Source: SHZI01 sp964371995 (GTDB lineage: Bacteria; Pseudomonadota; Gammaproteobacteria; Steroidobacterales; GCA-2729495). Taken from it: DNA of 6,821 nucleotides. Numbering within the stretch: position 1 is the first letter of the stretch; each line of letters starts with the position of its first letter. Of the stretch, positions 1 through 6,787 are shown in pieces. Location: the NCBI GenBank assembly GCA_964371995.1, contig CAYJPG010000123.1, positions 1 through 6,821 on the forward strand, given 5' to 3'. The translations under genes and the position numbers were made by a program. The notes under the pieces were generated by a model. It was not told the origin of the DNA and searched no databases. It saw only the letters and a list, made by a program, of their open reading frames with translations.

Positions 1-3
1 CCC

Positions 4-35
4 TTGACCCTCAAGCTGCCTTTAAGGTCGATCAT
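4..35 (+). promoter_or_regulatory. MerR-type promoter of the metal ATPase gene
   Basis: The -35 element TTGACC lies at 4-9 and a weak -10 element GATCAT at 30-35 (4 of 6 matches to TATAAT). They are separated by 20 bp instead of the usual 17. An over-long spacer holding a dyad is the hallmark of promoters activated by MerR-family regulators, which untwist the DNA when metal binds; the E. coli zntA promoter has the same 20-bp geometry. The expected transcription start is near 41-43, giving a leader of about 40 nt before the ATG at 83. The activator gene is not in the window and would be expected upstream or elsewhere. Geometry and dyad are seen directly; activation by a ZntR/CadR/PbrR-like protein is inferred. 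Confidence 0.8.
7..28 (+). promoter_or_regulatory. Dyad operator for a MerR-family metal sensor
   Basis: The imperfect inverted repeat has left arm ACCCTCAAG (7-15), a four-base centre CTGC (16-19) and right arm CTTTAAGGT (20-28). Seven of nine positions pair. It begins inside the -35 element and fills the spacer, as in ZntR-, CadR- and PbrR-controlled promoters. The outer ACCCT/AGGT bases recall CadR/PbrR sites, while the 22-bp overall length matches ZntR. This places the downstream ATPase under metal-inducible control. The specific metal cannot be read from the operator alone. Confidence 0.75.
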
Positions 36-67
36 TGCGGCCTGCAACCCGGATTTGCCGGGCTGGC

Positions 68-71
68 GAGG
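68..71 (+). promoter_or_regulatory. Ribosome binding site of the metal ATPase
   Basis: GAGG at 68-71 ends 11 nt before the ATG at 83. The spacing is slightly long but usable. It favours the ATG at 83 over an in-frame TTG at 35, which overlaps the promoter -10 element and could not be in the transcript. Confidence 0.55.
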
Positions 72-82
72 ATTTTTCTGCG

Positions 83-2398
83 ATGAACACGACTGTAGCG
101 CCCAACGGACCGAGCCTGCGCCTGAAGATCGGCGGGATGGACTGTGGCAGTTGTGCCCTGACCCTCGAACAGGCCCTGCGCACTCTGCCTGGCATCACGA
201 CGGTAAACGTCAACTTCACGACTGAAACGCTGGAAGCGAGCGGCTCGGCGCCGCGCGATGCCGTCGAGGCGAAGATCCGCAGCCTGGGCTACCACATCAT
301 CGAAGGCACCGAAGCAAGGCAGGCACCGCGGCCGGAACTGCGCGGACTCAACGGCTTTCTGCGTTTCCTTGTCGCCGAGCGGCGGACGAAGATCGCGCTG
401 GCGGTCACCGCCCTTCTCGTGGCTGTAGTGCTGGCCGACATGTTGACCGGCACAGACTTTGCGGATGTCGCCCTGCTGATTACGGTGGCCGTCATCGGTG
501 CACCGATCCTGGCGAAGGGCCTGCGCTCACTGCTGATCGCCAGACACGTCACCATTGATCTGCTGATGGGCGTCGCCTCGGTCGGCGCCTTCGCCATCGG
601 CGAGACCGGCGAAGCAGCCGCTGTGGTACTGCTGTTCACGCTGGGCGAAGCGCTCGAGGCCTACAGTGCGGAGCGCTCGCGCGATGCACTGCGCAGCCTG
701 CTGTCGCTGCAGCCGGATGAAACCACCGTACTGGAACCGCACCACGGCGACCACGGTCCGCCCGCGGCAAGGGCCGAACACCAGCACGGCGCCGACTGCG
801 ACCACGATGATCACGGTCACAAGAAGCACGTACCCGCTGTGCACTACCACCAGCGTCGCCACCCCACCTCGTCGGTGGCCGTTGGCGCGCGCATCCTGGT
901 GAAGCCGGGCGAACGGATTCCGCTGGATGGCCAGATCATCGACGGCAGTTCGAGCGTCAACCAGGCTGCTGTCACCGGGGAAAGCATGCCGGTAGACCGT
1001 ACTGTCGGCGACGAGGTCCTGGCCGGCACGGTCAATGGTTCGGGCGCACTGACCATCAACGTGCTGCGCGTGGCCGGGGATTCCACCGTCGCACGGATCG
1101 CCACCATGGTGGAGAAAGCGCTGGCTGAACGCACGCCGGCAGAACGCTTCATCGACCGCTTCGCGCGCTGGTACACGCCGCTGGTCTGCGCGCTTGCCGC
1201 CCTGATCGTCGCTATTCCGGTGCTCGTTTTCGGACAGCCGTTTCTCGATCTGCCGGATGGCACACATGGCTGGCTCTATCGCGGACTCGCGATGCTGATC
1301 ATCGCCTGCCCCTGCGCGCTCATCATCAGCACGCCGGTCACGGTTGTCAGCGCCCTCACCCGGCTTGCGCAGCTCGGCGTGCTGGTTAAAGGCGGCGCCC
1401 AGCTCGACCGCATGGCCAGCGTGCACATCATCGCCTTCGACAAGACCGGTACGCTGACCGCCGGCCAGCCCGCAGTAACCAGCATCCTCGGTCGCGACTG
1501 CCGGCATGAGGCGATTGCGGCCAACGACTGCAACATCTGCGAGGATGTGGTTGCGATTGCCGCCGCCGTCGAACAGGCCTCCGAGCATCCGCTTGCCCAG
1601 GCGGTCGTCGCCTCGGCGCAGTCCAGGGGCGTGTCGGGTCGCTTCCCTCAGGCGACAGGCATCACGGCACACGTCGGCCGCGGCGTCTCCGGTGATGTCG
1701 CCGGTGAACGTGTTTCGGTCGGCACGCACGAACTTTTCGCGCACGGCAAGAACTGTGCCGAAGCCATCTGCGGCAGCGCTGCGGCCCTGCAGTCATCCGG
1801 CAAGACCGTGATGCTCGTCGGACGCGGCAACGGCATGCTCGGCTTCATCGGCGTGGAGGATCAGCCGCGTGCGGAAAGCCGGGGCGCGCTGGCTGAACAG
1901 CATGCGATGGATTCACGCATGAAGACGGTCATGCTGACCCGCGATCATCGCAACGTCGCTGAATCCGTCGCCAGCCAGATCGGCGGACTGGACGAGATCC
2001 GGGCCGGTCTCCTGCCGGAAGACAAGCTGGGCGTAATCCGTCAGCTGCAAGCCGGCGGTACCGTGGCGATGATCGGTGACGGCATCAACGATGCGCCAGC
2101 GCTCGCGCAGGCCGATATCGGCATCGCGATGGGCGGTGGCGGTACGGCGCAGGCCATGGAAACAGCCGATGTCGTGCTGATGCAGGACGATCTGCGCAGC
2201 ATTCCGCTGGTGCTGCGCGTCAGCCGGCAGACCCGCAGGGTCGTACAGCAGAACATCACACTGAGTCTGGTATTGAAAGTGGCCGTGCTGGGACTCGCGA
2301 TTCCCGGCATCGCGAGCCTGTGGCTCGCCGTGCTGGCCGACGTGGGCGCCACACAGATCGGCCCGCTGAACGGTATGCGGCTGCTTCGGGCGCGCTGA
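83..2398 (+). CDS. zntA/cadA-like: Zn/Cd/Pb-exporting P1B-type ATPase (ZntA/CadA family) with His-rich actuator insertion
   Basis: This inner-membrane pump uses ATP to export soft divalent cations (Zn, Cd, Pb). It has 771 residues; E. coli ZntA has 732. Domains in order: an N-terminal heavy-metal-associated domain (about 12-77) with GMDCGSC at 18-24, whose Asp form is typical of Zn/Cd/Pb pumps rather than Cu pumps; helices 1-4 (about 103-195); the actuator domain with TGES at 298-301; helix 5 (about 364-384); helix 6 with the metal-binding CPC at 409-411; the phosphorylated Asp in DKTGT at 453-457; the nucleotide-domain HP at 502-503; GDGINDAP at 665-672; helices 7 and 8. Lys732 and Asp753 have the spacing of ZntA K693 and D714, which supports the P1B-2 class. 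Two oddities stand out. Residues 220-260 hold 12 His, five Asp and one Cys inside the actuator domain, and the nucleotide domain has a Cys/His cluster (C473, H475, C483, C486). Helix 8 reads TQIGPLNG after the conserved Asp, less hydrophobic than usual. The start at 83 is chosen because the longer frame from TTG at 35 begins inside the promoter. Family is near certain; the exact metal is inferred. Confidence 0.96.
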   Translation: MNTTVAPNGPSLRLKIGGMDCGSCALTLEQALRTLPGITTVNVNFTTETLEASGSAPRDAVEAKIRSLGYHIIEGTEARQAPRPELRGLNGFLRFLVAERRTKIALAVTALLVAVVLADMLTGTDFADVALLITVAVIGAPILAKGLRSLLIARHVTIDLLMGVASVGAFAIGETGEAAAVVLLFTLGEALEAYSAERSRDALRSLLSLQPDETTVLEPHHGDHGPPAARAEHQHGADCDHDDHGHKKHVPAVHYHQRRHPTSSVAVGARILVKPGERIPLDGQIIDGSSSVNQAAVTGESMPVDRTVGDEVLAGTVNGSGALTINVLRVAGDSTVARIATMVEKALAERTPAERFIDRFARWYTPLVCALAALIVAIPVLVFGQPFLDLPDGTHGWLYRGLAMLIIACPCALIISTPVTVVSALTRLAQLGVLVKGGAQLDRMASVHIIAFDKTGTLTAGQPAVTSILGRDCRHEAIAANDCNICEDVVAIAAAVEQASEHPLAQAVVASAQSRGVSGRFPQATGITAHVGRGVSGDVAGERVSVGTHELFAHGKNCAEAICGSAAALQSSGKTVMLVGRGNGMLGFIGVEDQPRAESRGALAEQHAMDSRMKTVMLTRDHRNVAESVASQIGGLDEIRAGLLPEDKLGVIRQLQAGGTVAMIGDGINDAPALAQADIGIAMGGGGTAQAMETADVVLMQDDLRSIPLVLRVSRQTRRVVQQNITLSLVLKVAVLGLAIPGIASLWLAVLADVGATQIGPLNGMRLLRAR

Positions 2399-2413
2399 GA
2401 CAGTACAGGCCCC

Positions 2414-2423
2414 NNNNNNNNNN
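2414..2423. other. Assembly gap (10 N) with low-quality flank
   Basis: Ten N at 2414-2423 mark a scaffold join of unknown true length. The right flank (2424-2460) is almost pure G/C, with a run of nine C at 2439-2447 and six C at 2454-2459, unlike the mixed coding sequence on both sides. The gap hides the 3' end of the MFS gene and any terminator between the two convergent genes. Base calls next to it should be treated as unreliable. Confidence 0.97.
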
Positions 2424-2424
2424 G

Positions 2425-3666
2425 GGCGGCCGCGCGCACCCCCCCCCGCCCGGCCCCCCGCGGAGCGCGGACCGGCTGTGGATCCGGCACCTTGATGAAC
2501 ATGAACCACAGCCAGACCAGCGCCGTCAGCAGCGCACCGCCGAGCATCGGTGCCGACGGCACGACGCTGTAGACCAGGCCGCACAGGATCGGACCGAAAA
2601 TCATGCCGACGGTCGGGGCGGCGGAGAGCAGACCGGCCACCGCACCCTGCTCTGCTGTCGTCACGCTGAGGCTGCCGGCTGCGTTCAGCGCCGGGGCGCA
2701 AAAGCCGAAACTGAAGCCGAACAGCGCGTAGCCCAGGTACAAGGCCATGACGCCCGGACCCCATGCGATGATCAGCAGGGCCACGACCATGACGCCAAAA
2801 CCGATCTTCAGCATCGTCGCCGGCGTCGCCTTCCAGCGCTGCAGTACGACTGCCTGCACGAACACCGTCACGAAGGCCATCGCAAGCAGCGCCACCATCA
2901 TCGTGTGCTGAATGTCGACGGTTTCGGTCAGGCCGAAGCGGTCGGCGATGAAACCGGAAGTAATGGTCTGGATGCCGGTAAAAACACCGAAGACCACAAA
3001 CCAGCCCACCAGGTACGGCAGGATGCGCGGATCAAGGATGCGCAGTTTCGCCGTCGGCCCGCTTTGCACATGGCGTACCGGTTCGCGGAGACCGACGTAT
3101 GCCCAAACCCCCGCAGCTGCAGCCAGCAGCGCAGCCGCGTACATCGGAAAGATCGGGCTGACAAACACCAGCGCGCCGCCGAAGGCCGGGCCGAGGATTG
3201 TGCCCAGACCACCCGACATGCCGACCAGCGCCATGCCCTGGGCACGCGAACTCTCATCCGTGGTATCGGCTATGTACGCGGTAGCCGCCGGGCTGACGCC
3301 ACCGATGACGATGCCATAAGCCATGCGCAGCACCAGCAGCAGAACGAACAGTGGCCCGGCCGATATCCAGCCCCACAATCCCGCCTGCACACCAAACGCG
3401 AGCGCTGCGTAACCCAGCGTATAACCGGCAAGCCCGATCAGGTAAACCGTGCGCCGGCCCATCGACTGGCTGGCCGTACCCCAGCGCGGCGCAGAGAAAG
3501 CCAGCATGACGTTTGAGGCCGCAATGATGAAACCGAGTTGCCACTCCTCTATGCCGAGCCGACGTGTCAGCGGCGCAAAGATGACAAACAGCAGGGACTG
3601 GCCCATTCCATAGGTAATGAGGCCGACCAGCAGGATCAGACGATCCCGCGGCAGGGAAGCAGCCAC
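2425..3666 (-). CDS. MFS transporter, DHA1-like 12-helix antiporter (3' end lost in gap)
   Basis: This inner-membrane secondary transporter shows 414 residues before the N run and no stop codon. About twelve hydrophobic segments are present up to residue 390, so only the cytoplasmic tail is uncertain. A motif-A-like loop between helices 2 and 3 runs over residues 63-78 (G63, G70, R71, R72), but the usual Asp is Gln67. R114 with following glycines resembles motif B of helix 4. Helix 5 carries a clear antiporter motif C, ending GPAFGG at 159-164, with an echo GPILCG at 358-363. Motif C is characteristic of drug/H+ antiporters, so efflux is the likely direction; the substrate cannot be told. The start is GTG at 3666, backed by a strong Shine-Dalgarno site. 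It lies 40 bp downstream of aceK on the same strand and is probably co-transcribed. The last 14 residues (from about 401), rich in Gly, Arg and Ala, are encoded by the homopolymer-rich gap flank and may be artefact. Confidence 0.9.
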
Positions 3667-3673
3667 AGAAGAA

Positions 3674-3678
3674 CTCCT
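3674..3678 (-). promoter_or_regulatory. Shine-Dalgarno site fixing the GTG start of the MFS gene
   Basis: On the minus strand AGGAG lies seven nt before the GTG at 3666. It decides for this GTG: there is no in-frame ATG nearby upstream, and the next Met (residue 21) would cut into helix 1. Confidence 0.8.
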
Positions 3679-3706
3679 GTAATTCTTGTGATCTGACGAA
3701 CCGGAG

Positions 3707-5458
3707 TCAGGAGGCGGCTAGGATATGCGAAATCTGCCGTCGCTGGTACGGCACGACCTCAAGATGCGTCTCCGCAGCGTGCGCCGACTTGATCTGCCGC
3801 CAGTAATCGGCATCCAGCAAGGCAGCGTGATACTTCAGGAATTCATCACGCAACTCACCGCGCAGCCCCAGGAATTCGATGAACTGCTCCGGGAACACAT
3901 CGTCAGGACCCACATAAAACCATGGCTCGGCACGTATCTCTTCATCGTAGTCACGCGCTGCCGGCAGATCGCGAAACCTGCATTCCGTCACCAGGCACAG
4001 CTCGTCATAGTCATAGAAGATCACCCGGCCATGACGCGATACACCGAAGTTCTTCAGCAGCAGATCACCGGGAAAGACATTGCTGAGCGCCAGATCCCGG
4101 ATCGCCTGGCCGTAGTCGCGAATCGCCCGGCGCGCTGCCGCCGGCTCTGCTTCACGCAGGTAGACATCAAGCGGCTTGAGGCGGCGCTCCATGTAGCAGA
4201 GGTCAACGATCAGATCATCACCATCCAGGCGACAGGTATTGGCTGCCGAGTTCATCAGTTCGTCAAGCAGCTCCGGTGCAAAGCGCGCGCGCGGAAAACG
4301 TAACCGTCGAAACTCCTGCGCGTCGACCAGGCGCCCGACGCGGTCGTGACGGAATACAAAACGGTACTTCTCCATCACCTCGGCGGGTGATGTCGTCTTC
4401 GGCCAGGCAAAGTGATCGCGGATAACCTTGAACACCAGGTCGCTGGAGTTGAGCGTAAAGACCACCATGACCATGCCGCGCACGCCTTCGGCATGCACGA
4501 ACAGATCGGTGGATGCAGCGAGGTGACGGAACAGCCTGCGGTAGCGCTCGGTCTTGCCCTGTTTCGCCCTGCCAAGCACCGCATAAAGCTCATCGACAGG
4601 CTTGCCCGGCATGATCGAGCACAGATAGCGCACTACCGTCTCGACCGCAGCCAGGTCGACGTGAAAATAGGATCGTGAGAAGCCGAACAGGGGGCGCAGC
4701 TCATAATCCGAAATCATCACCGTATCGGCCACGATGCCGGACTCCGGATGCGCAAAGGCGATGACCAGCGGAAAGGTCCAGCCCTCGCCGCTGACCCGGC
4801 CCACCACATACGCGCGGGTGGCCCGGTAGAACACCGGCTCAAGTACTTCGAGGTGCGCGAGCCCGGACGACAGTCCACGTACGGCCAGCACACCCTGGAT
4901 TTCTCCGGCGATGAATCGTGCCGAACGAGGTGCATCGTGCAGCTGCGCGGCCCACGGCAGGCCGGCCAGCAGGGATTCAAGACCCTGCACCAGCCCGTGC
5001 TGCAGACCGATTTCTCCGACTGGCGCCGCGCCCTGCCGGGGTTCATCGGCTTCGGTGACAAACTCCACCGCGGGATTCACGCCGATCGTCGCGAAGACCT
5101 TGCGCGTCAGGGAATTGAAAAAAGTCGCGTAGAACTGGCGGTCCGGGCGATCGGCGGTCAGCCGGGAGAATTCCGCTCTCGCTGCATTCCAGGTGGCTTC
5201 TTCAGCGATGTGCCGGCCCAGCATGCCGACGAGTCCGGCCAGACACCGTTCCACACGATGATCATAGAGTTCGATACGCTCGACCGCATCGCGCTGGCCG
5301 AGCTGCCACTCGCGCATTTCGAAACGCCGCTGCGCGCGCTGCGTGATGCTGCGAAAACTGTCGTTGTAATCCTCAAATGCCGTGCAGATCGCCGCGGCAG
5401 TGCGGCCGGCCAGCGCGTGAACGGCAGCGTCGTGATTACTGCCGTCCATTGCCCTCAT
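3707..5458 (-). CDS. aceK: Isocitrate dehydrogenase kinase/phosphatase
   Basis: This cytoplasmic bifunctional enzyme phosphorylates isocitrate dehydrogenase to inactivate it and removes the phosphate to restore it. It thereby sets the split between the TCA cycle and the glyoxylate shunt. It has 583 residues; E. coli AceK has 578. The N-terminal half is the regulatory domain and contains the conserved IELYDHRVE at 62-70. The kinase-like C-terminal half shows the nucleotide loop GVRGMVMVVFTL (325-336), Lys344 in VFKVIRD, FPGDLLLKNFGV with Asp465 and Asn470, and FYDYDE with Asp483 and Asp485. These match E. coli K336, D457, N462, D475 and D477 with a constant offset of 8, so both activities are expected to be intact. 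It follows aceA by 26 bp, the classic aceAK order. The start could be ATG 5458 or the in-frame ATG 5449; neither has a strong ribosome site, which fits the low AceK output known from E. coli. Confidence 0.97.
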   Translation of the reverse strand: MRAMDGSNHDAAVHALAGRTAAAICTAFEDYNDSFRSITQRAQRRFEMREWQLGQRDAVERIELYDHRVERCLAGLVGMLGRHIAEEATWNAARAEFSRLTADRPDRQFYATFFNSLTRKVFATIGVNPAVEFVTEADEPRQGAAPVGEIGLQHGLVQGLESLLAGLPWAAQLHDAPRSARFIAGEIQGVLAVRGLSSGLAHLEVLEPVFYRATRAYVVGRVSGEGWTFPLVIAFAHPESGIVADTVMISDYELRPLFGFSRSYFHVDLAAVETVVRYLCSIMPGKPVDELYAVLGRAKQGKTERYRRLFRHLAASTDLFVHAEGVRGMVMVVFTLNSSDLVFKVIRDHFAWPKTTSPAEVMEKYRFVFRHDRVGRLVDAQEFRRLRFPRARFAPELLDELMNSAANTCRLDGDDLIVDLCYMERRLKPLDVYLREAEPAAARRAIRDYGQAIRDLALSNVFPGDLLLKNFGVSRHGRVIFYDYDELCLVTECRFRDLPAARDYDEEIRAEPWFYVGPDDVFPEQFIEFLGLRGELRDEFLKYHAALLDADYWRQIKSAHAAETHLEVVPYQRRQISHILAAS

Positions 5459-5460
5459 CC

Positions 5461-5483
5461 GGGTTGCCGCTGCACGCGGTCCC
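5461..5483 (-). promoter_or_regulatory. Possible hairpin in the aceA-aceK gap
   Basis: Within the 26-nt gap, CCGC (5467-5470) pairs with GCGG (5476-5479) around a five-base loop. GGG (5461-5463) can pair with CCC (5481-5483) outside it, across a small internal loop. No T run follows, so it is not an intrinsic terminator. It covers the place where the aceK ribosome site should be. In E. coli, structure between aceA and aceK goes with far lower AceK than AceA. A similar attenuating role here is inference, and in GC-rich DNA such short stems also arise by chance. Confidence 0.35.
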
Positions 5484-5484
5484 C

Positions 5485-6774
5485 TCAGTGACCGGCGGCA
5501 CGAAACTGCTCGGTTTCGGTACTGCCAGCCATCGCGGTGGTCGATGCACCACCGCCCGAAATCGCAGTCTGCACCGCATCGAAGTACCCGGTGCCGACGA
5601 AGGCCTGGTGCCGTACGGCCCGGAATCCGTGCACTTCGTTGGCAAACTCGCGTTCCTGCATATCGGAGTAGGCATACATGCCATCCTGCCTGTAGGCCCT
5701 GGCCAGTTCGAACATCGACAGGTTGAGCGCATGCCAGCCGGCCAGCGTGATGAACTGAAAGCGATAACCCATCGCTGCGAGCTGTTCGCGAAAATCCCGC
5801 AGCCGGTCGACAGGCAGGTTGGCGCGCCAGTTAAAGGAAGGCGAGCAGTTGTAGGCCAGCAGCTTGCCCGGAAATCTTGCATGGATCGCCTTGGCGAAGC
5901 GTTCGGCCTGGGCGAGATCCGGCTTCGAGGTCTCACACCAGATCAGGTCCGCATAGGGCGCATAGGACAGCCCGCGGTCGATAGCCTGCTCGATGCCCGC
6001 CCGCGCCTCGAAGAATCCGTCTTCGGTACGGCCGCCCGTCAGGAAGCGCGCATCGCGGCTGTCGAAATCAGCCTGCAGCAGGTTCGCCGCGTCGGCATCC
6101 GTTCGGGCCACCAGCACCGTCGGCGCACCCATCACATCGGCCGCAAACCGTGCCGCCACCAGCTTGTTGATCGCATCCTGCGTCGGCACCAGCACCTTGC
6201 CACCCATATGGCCACACTTCTTTGCCGAGGACAGCTGGTCTTCGAAGTGTACTGCGGCGGCGCCCGCGCGGATCAGCGACTTGGTCAGTTCAAAAGCATT
6301 CAGGTTGCCACCAAAACCGGCCTCGGCGTCGGCGATGATCGGCGCGAGCCAATCGATGCGCTCGTCGTCCTGCATGTGATGAATCTGGTCGGTGCGCAGC
6401 AGTGCATTGTTGATGCGCTCGACCATCTTCGGCACCGAATCGACCGGATACAGGCTCTGATCGGGATACGTCTCGCCGGCACTGTTGCCGTCACCCGCCA
6501 CCTGCCACCCCGAGCAGTAGATGGCCTTGAGCCCGGCCTGTATTTCCTCGACTGCCTGATTGCCGGTCATGGCTCCCAGCGCAGAAACGACGTTTTCAGT
6601 GTGCAGGAGCCGCCAGAACTTCTCAGCACCGAGCCGGGCCAGCGTGTGCTCGACCTGGACCGAACCCCGCAAGCGGACCACTTCCTCTGCGGAATAGGGC
6701 CGGGTGATGCCGGCCCAGCGCGGGCTGTCTGCCCAGTCGCGCCGGAGTTGGTCTGCATCGTTGCGCTTGGTCAT
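5485..6774 (-). CDS. aceA: Isocitrate lyase
   Basis: This cytoplasmic enzyme cleaves isocitrate to glyoxylate and succinate, the first step of the glyoxylate shunt, using Mg2+. It has 429 residues; E. coli AceA has 434. Landmarks in order: SGWQVAGD at 88-95; the Mg-site segment ADAEAGFGG with Asp149 (E. coli D157); the family signature KKCGHMGGKV at 185-194 with catalytic Cys187 (E. coli C195); NCSPSFNW at 309-316; TLAG at 343-346; and a C-terminal STTAMAGSTETEQF segment that closes over the active site in this family. All key residues are present and the length is full, so the enzyme should be active. The start is ATG 6774, preceded by AGAGG at a spacing of 8. It is the first gene seen of a probable aceA-aceK-MFS unit. 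No malate synthase gene lies within the 47 bp upstream that are visible. Confidence 0.98.
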   Translation of the reverse strand: MTKRNDADQLRRDWADSPRWAGITRPYSAEEVVRLRGSVQVEHTLARLGAEKFWRLLHTENVVSALGAMTGNQAVEEIQAGLKAIYCSGWQVAGDGNSAGETYPDQSLYPVDSVPKMVERINNALLRTDQIHHMQDDERIDWLAPIIADAEAGFGGNLNAFELTKSLIRAGAAAVHFEDQLSSAKKCGHMGGKVLVPTQDAINKLVAARFAADVMGAPTVLVARTDADAANLLQADFDSRDARFLTGGRTEDGFFEARAGIEQAIDRGLSYAPYADLIWCETSKPDLAQAERFAKAIHARFPGKLLAYNCSPSFNWRANLPVDRLRDFREQLAAMGYRFQFITLAGWHALNLSMFELARAYRQDGMYAYSDMQEREFANEVHGFRAVRHQAFVGTGYFDAVQTAISGGGASTTAMAGSTETEQFRAAGH

Positions 6775-6782
6775 GGCGAAAT

Positions 6783-6787
6783 CCTCT
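6783..6787 (-). promoter_or_regulatory. aceA: Ribosome binding site of aceA
   Basis: On the minus strand AGAGG lies eight nt before the ATG at 6774, an ideal spacing that confirms the start. Another 34 bases of upstream sequence are visible. They contain no convincing -35/-10 pair, so the aceA promoter is probably beyond the window end. Confidence 0.75.

Noticed and set aside
35..82. N-terminal extension of the ATPase from an in-frame TTG at 35
   Set aside because: It would begin inside the -10 element, upstream of the expected transcript start. The ATG at 83 has a ribosome site, and the metal-binding domain follows at the usual distance.
527..1744. 405-codon open frame on the - strand opposite the ATPase
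   Set aside because: It is a shadow of the ATPase with biased Arg/Asp/Ala/Gly composition and no domain signature.
2426..2433. NotI-type octamer next to the gap, as a sign of vector sequence
   Set aside because: It sits in an almost pure G/C stretch where it can arise by chance, and no recognisable vector or linker sequence adjoins it.
2320..3516. 398-codon open frame on the + strand opposite the MFS gene, crossing the N run
   Set aside because: It is antisense to a clear membrane protein, is rich in Arg, His and Gln as expected for complementary-strand shadows, and its start lies inside the ATPase.
3669..3687. Weak AAGAA/TTCTT stem around the MFS ribosome site
   Set aside because: Five mostly A-T pairs with a nine-base loop are too weak to call a terminator or regulatory hairpin.
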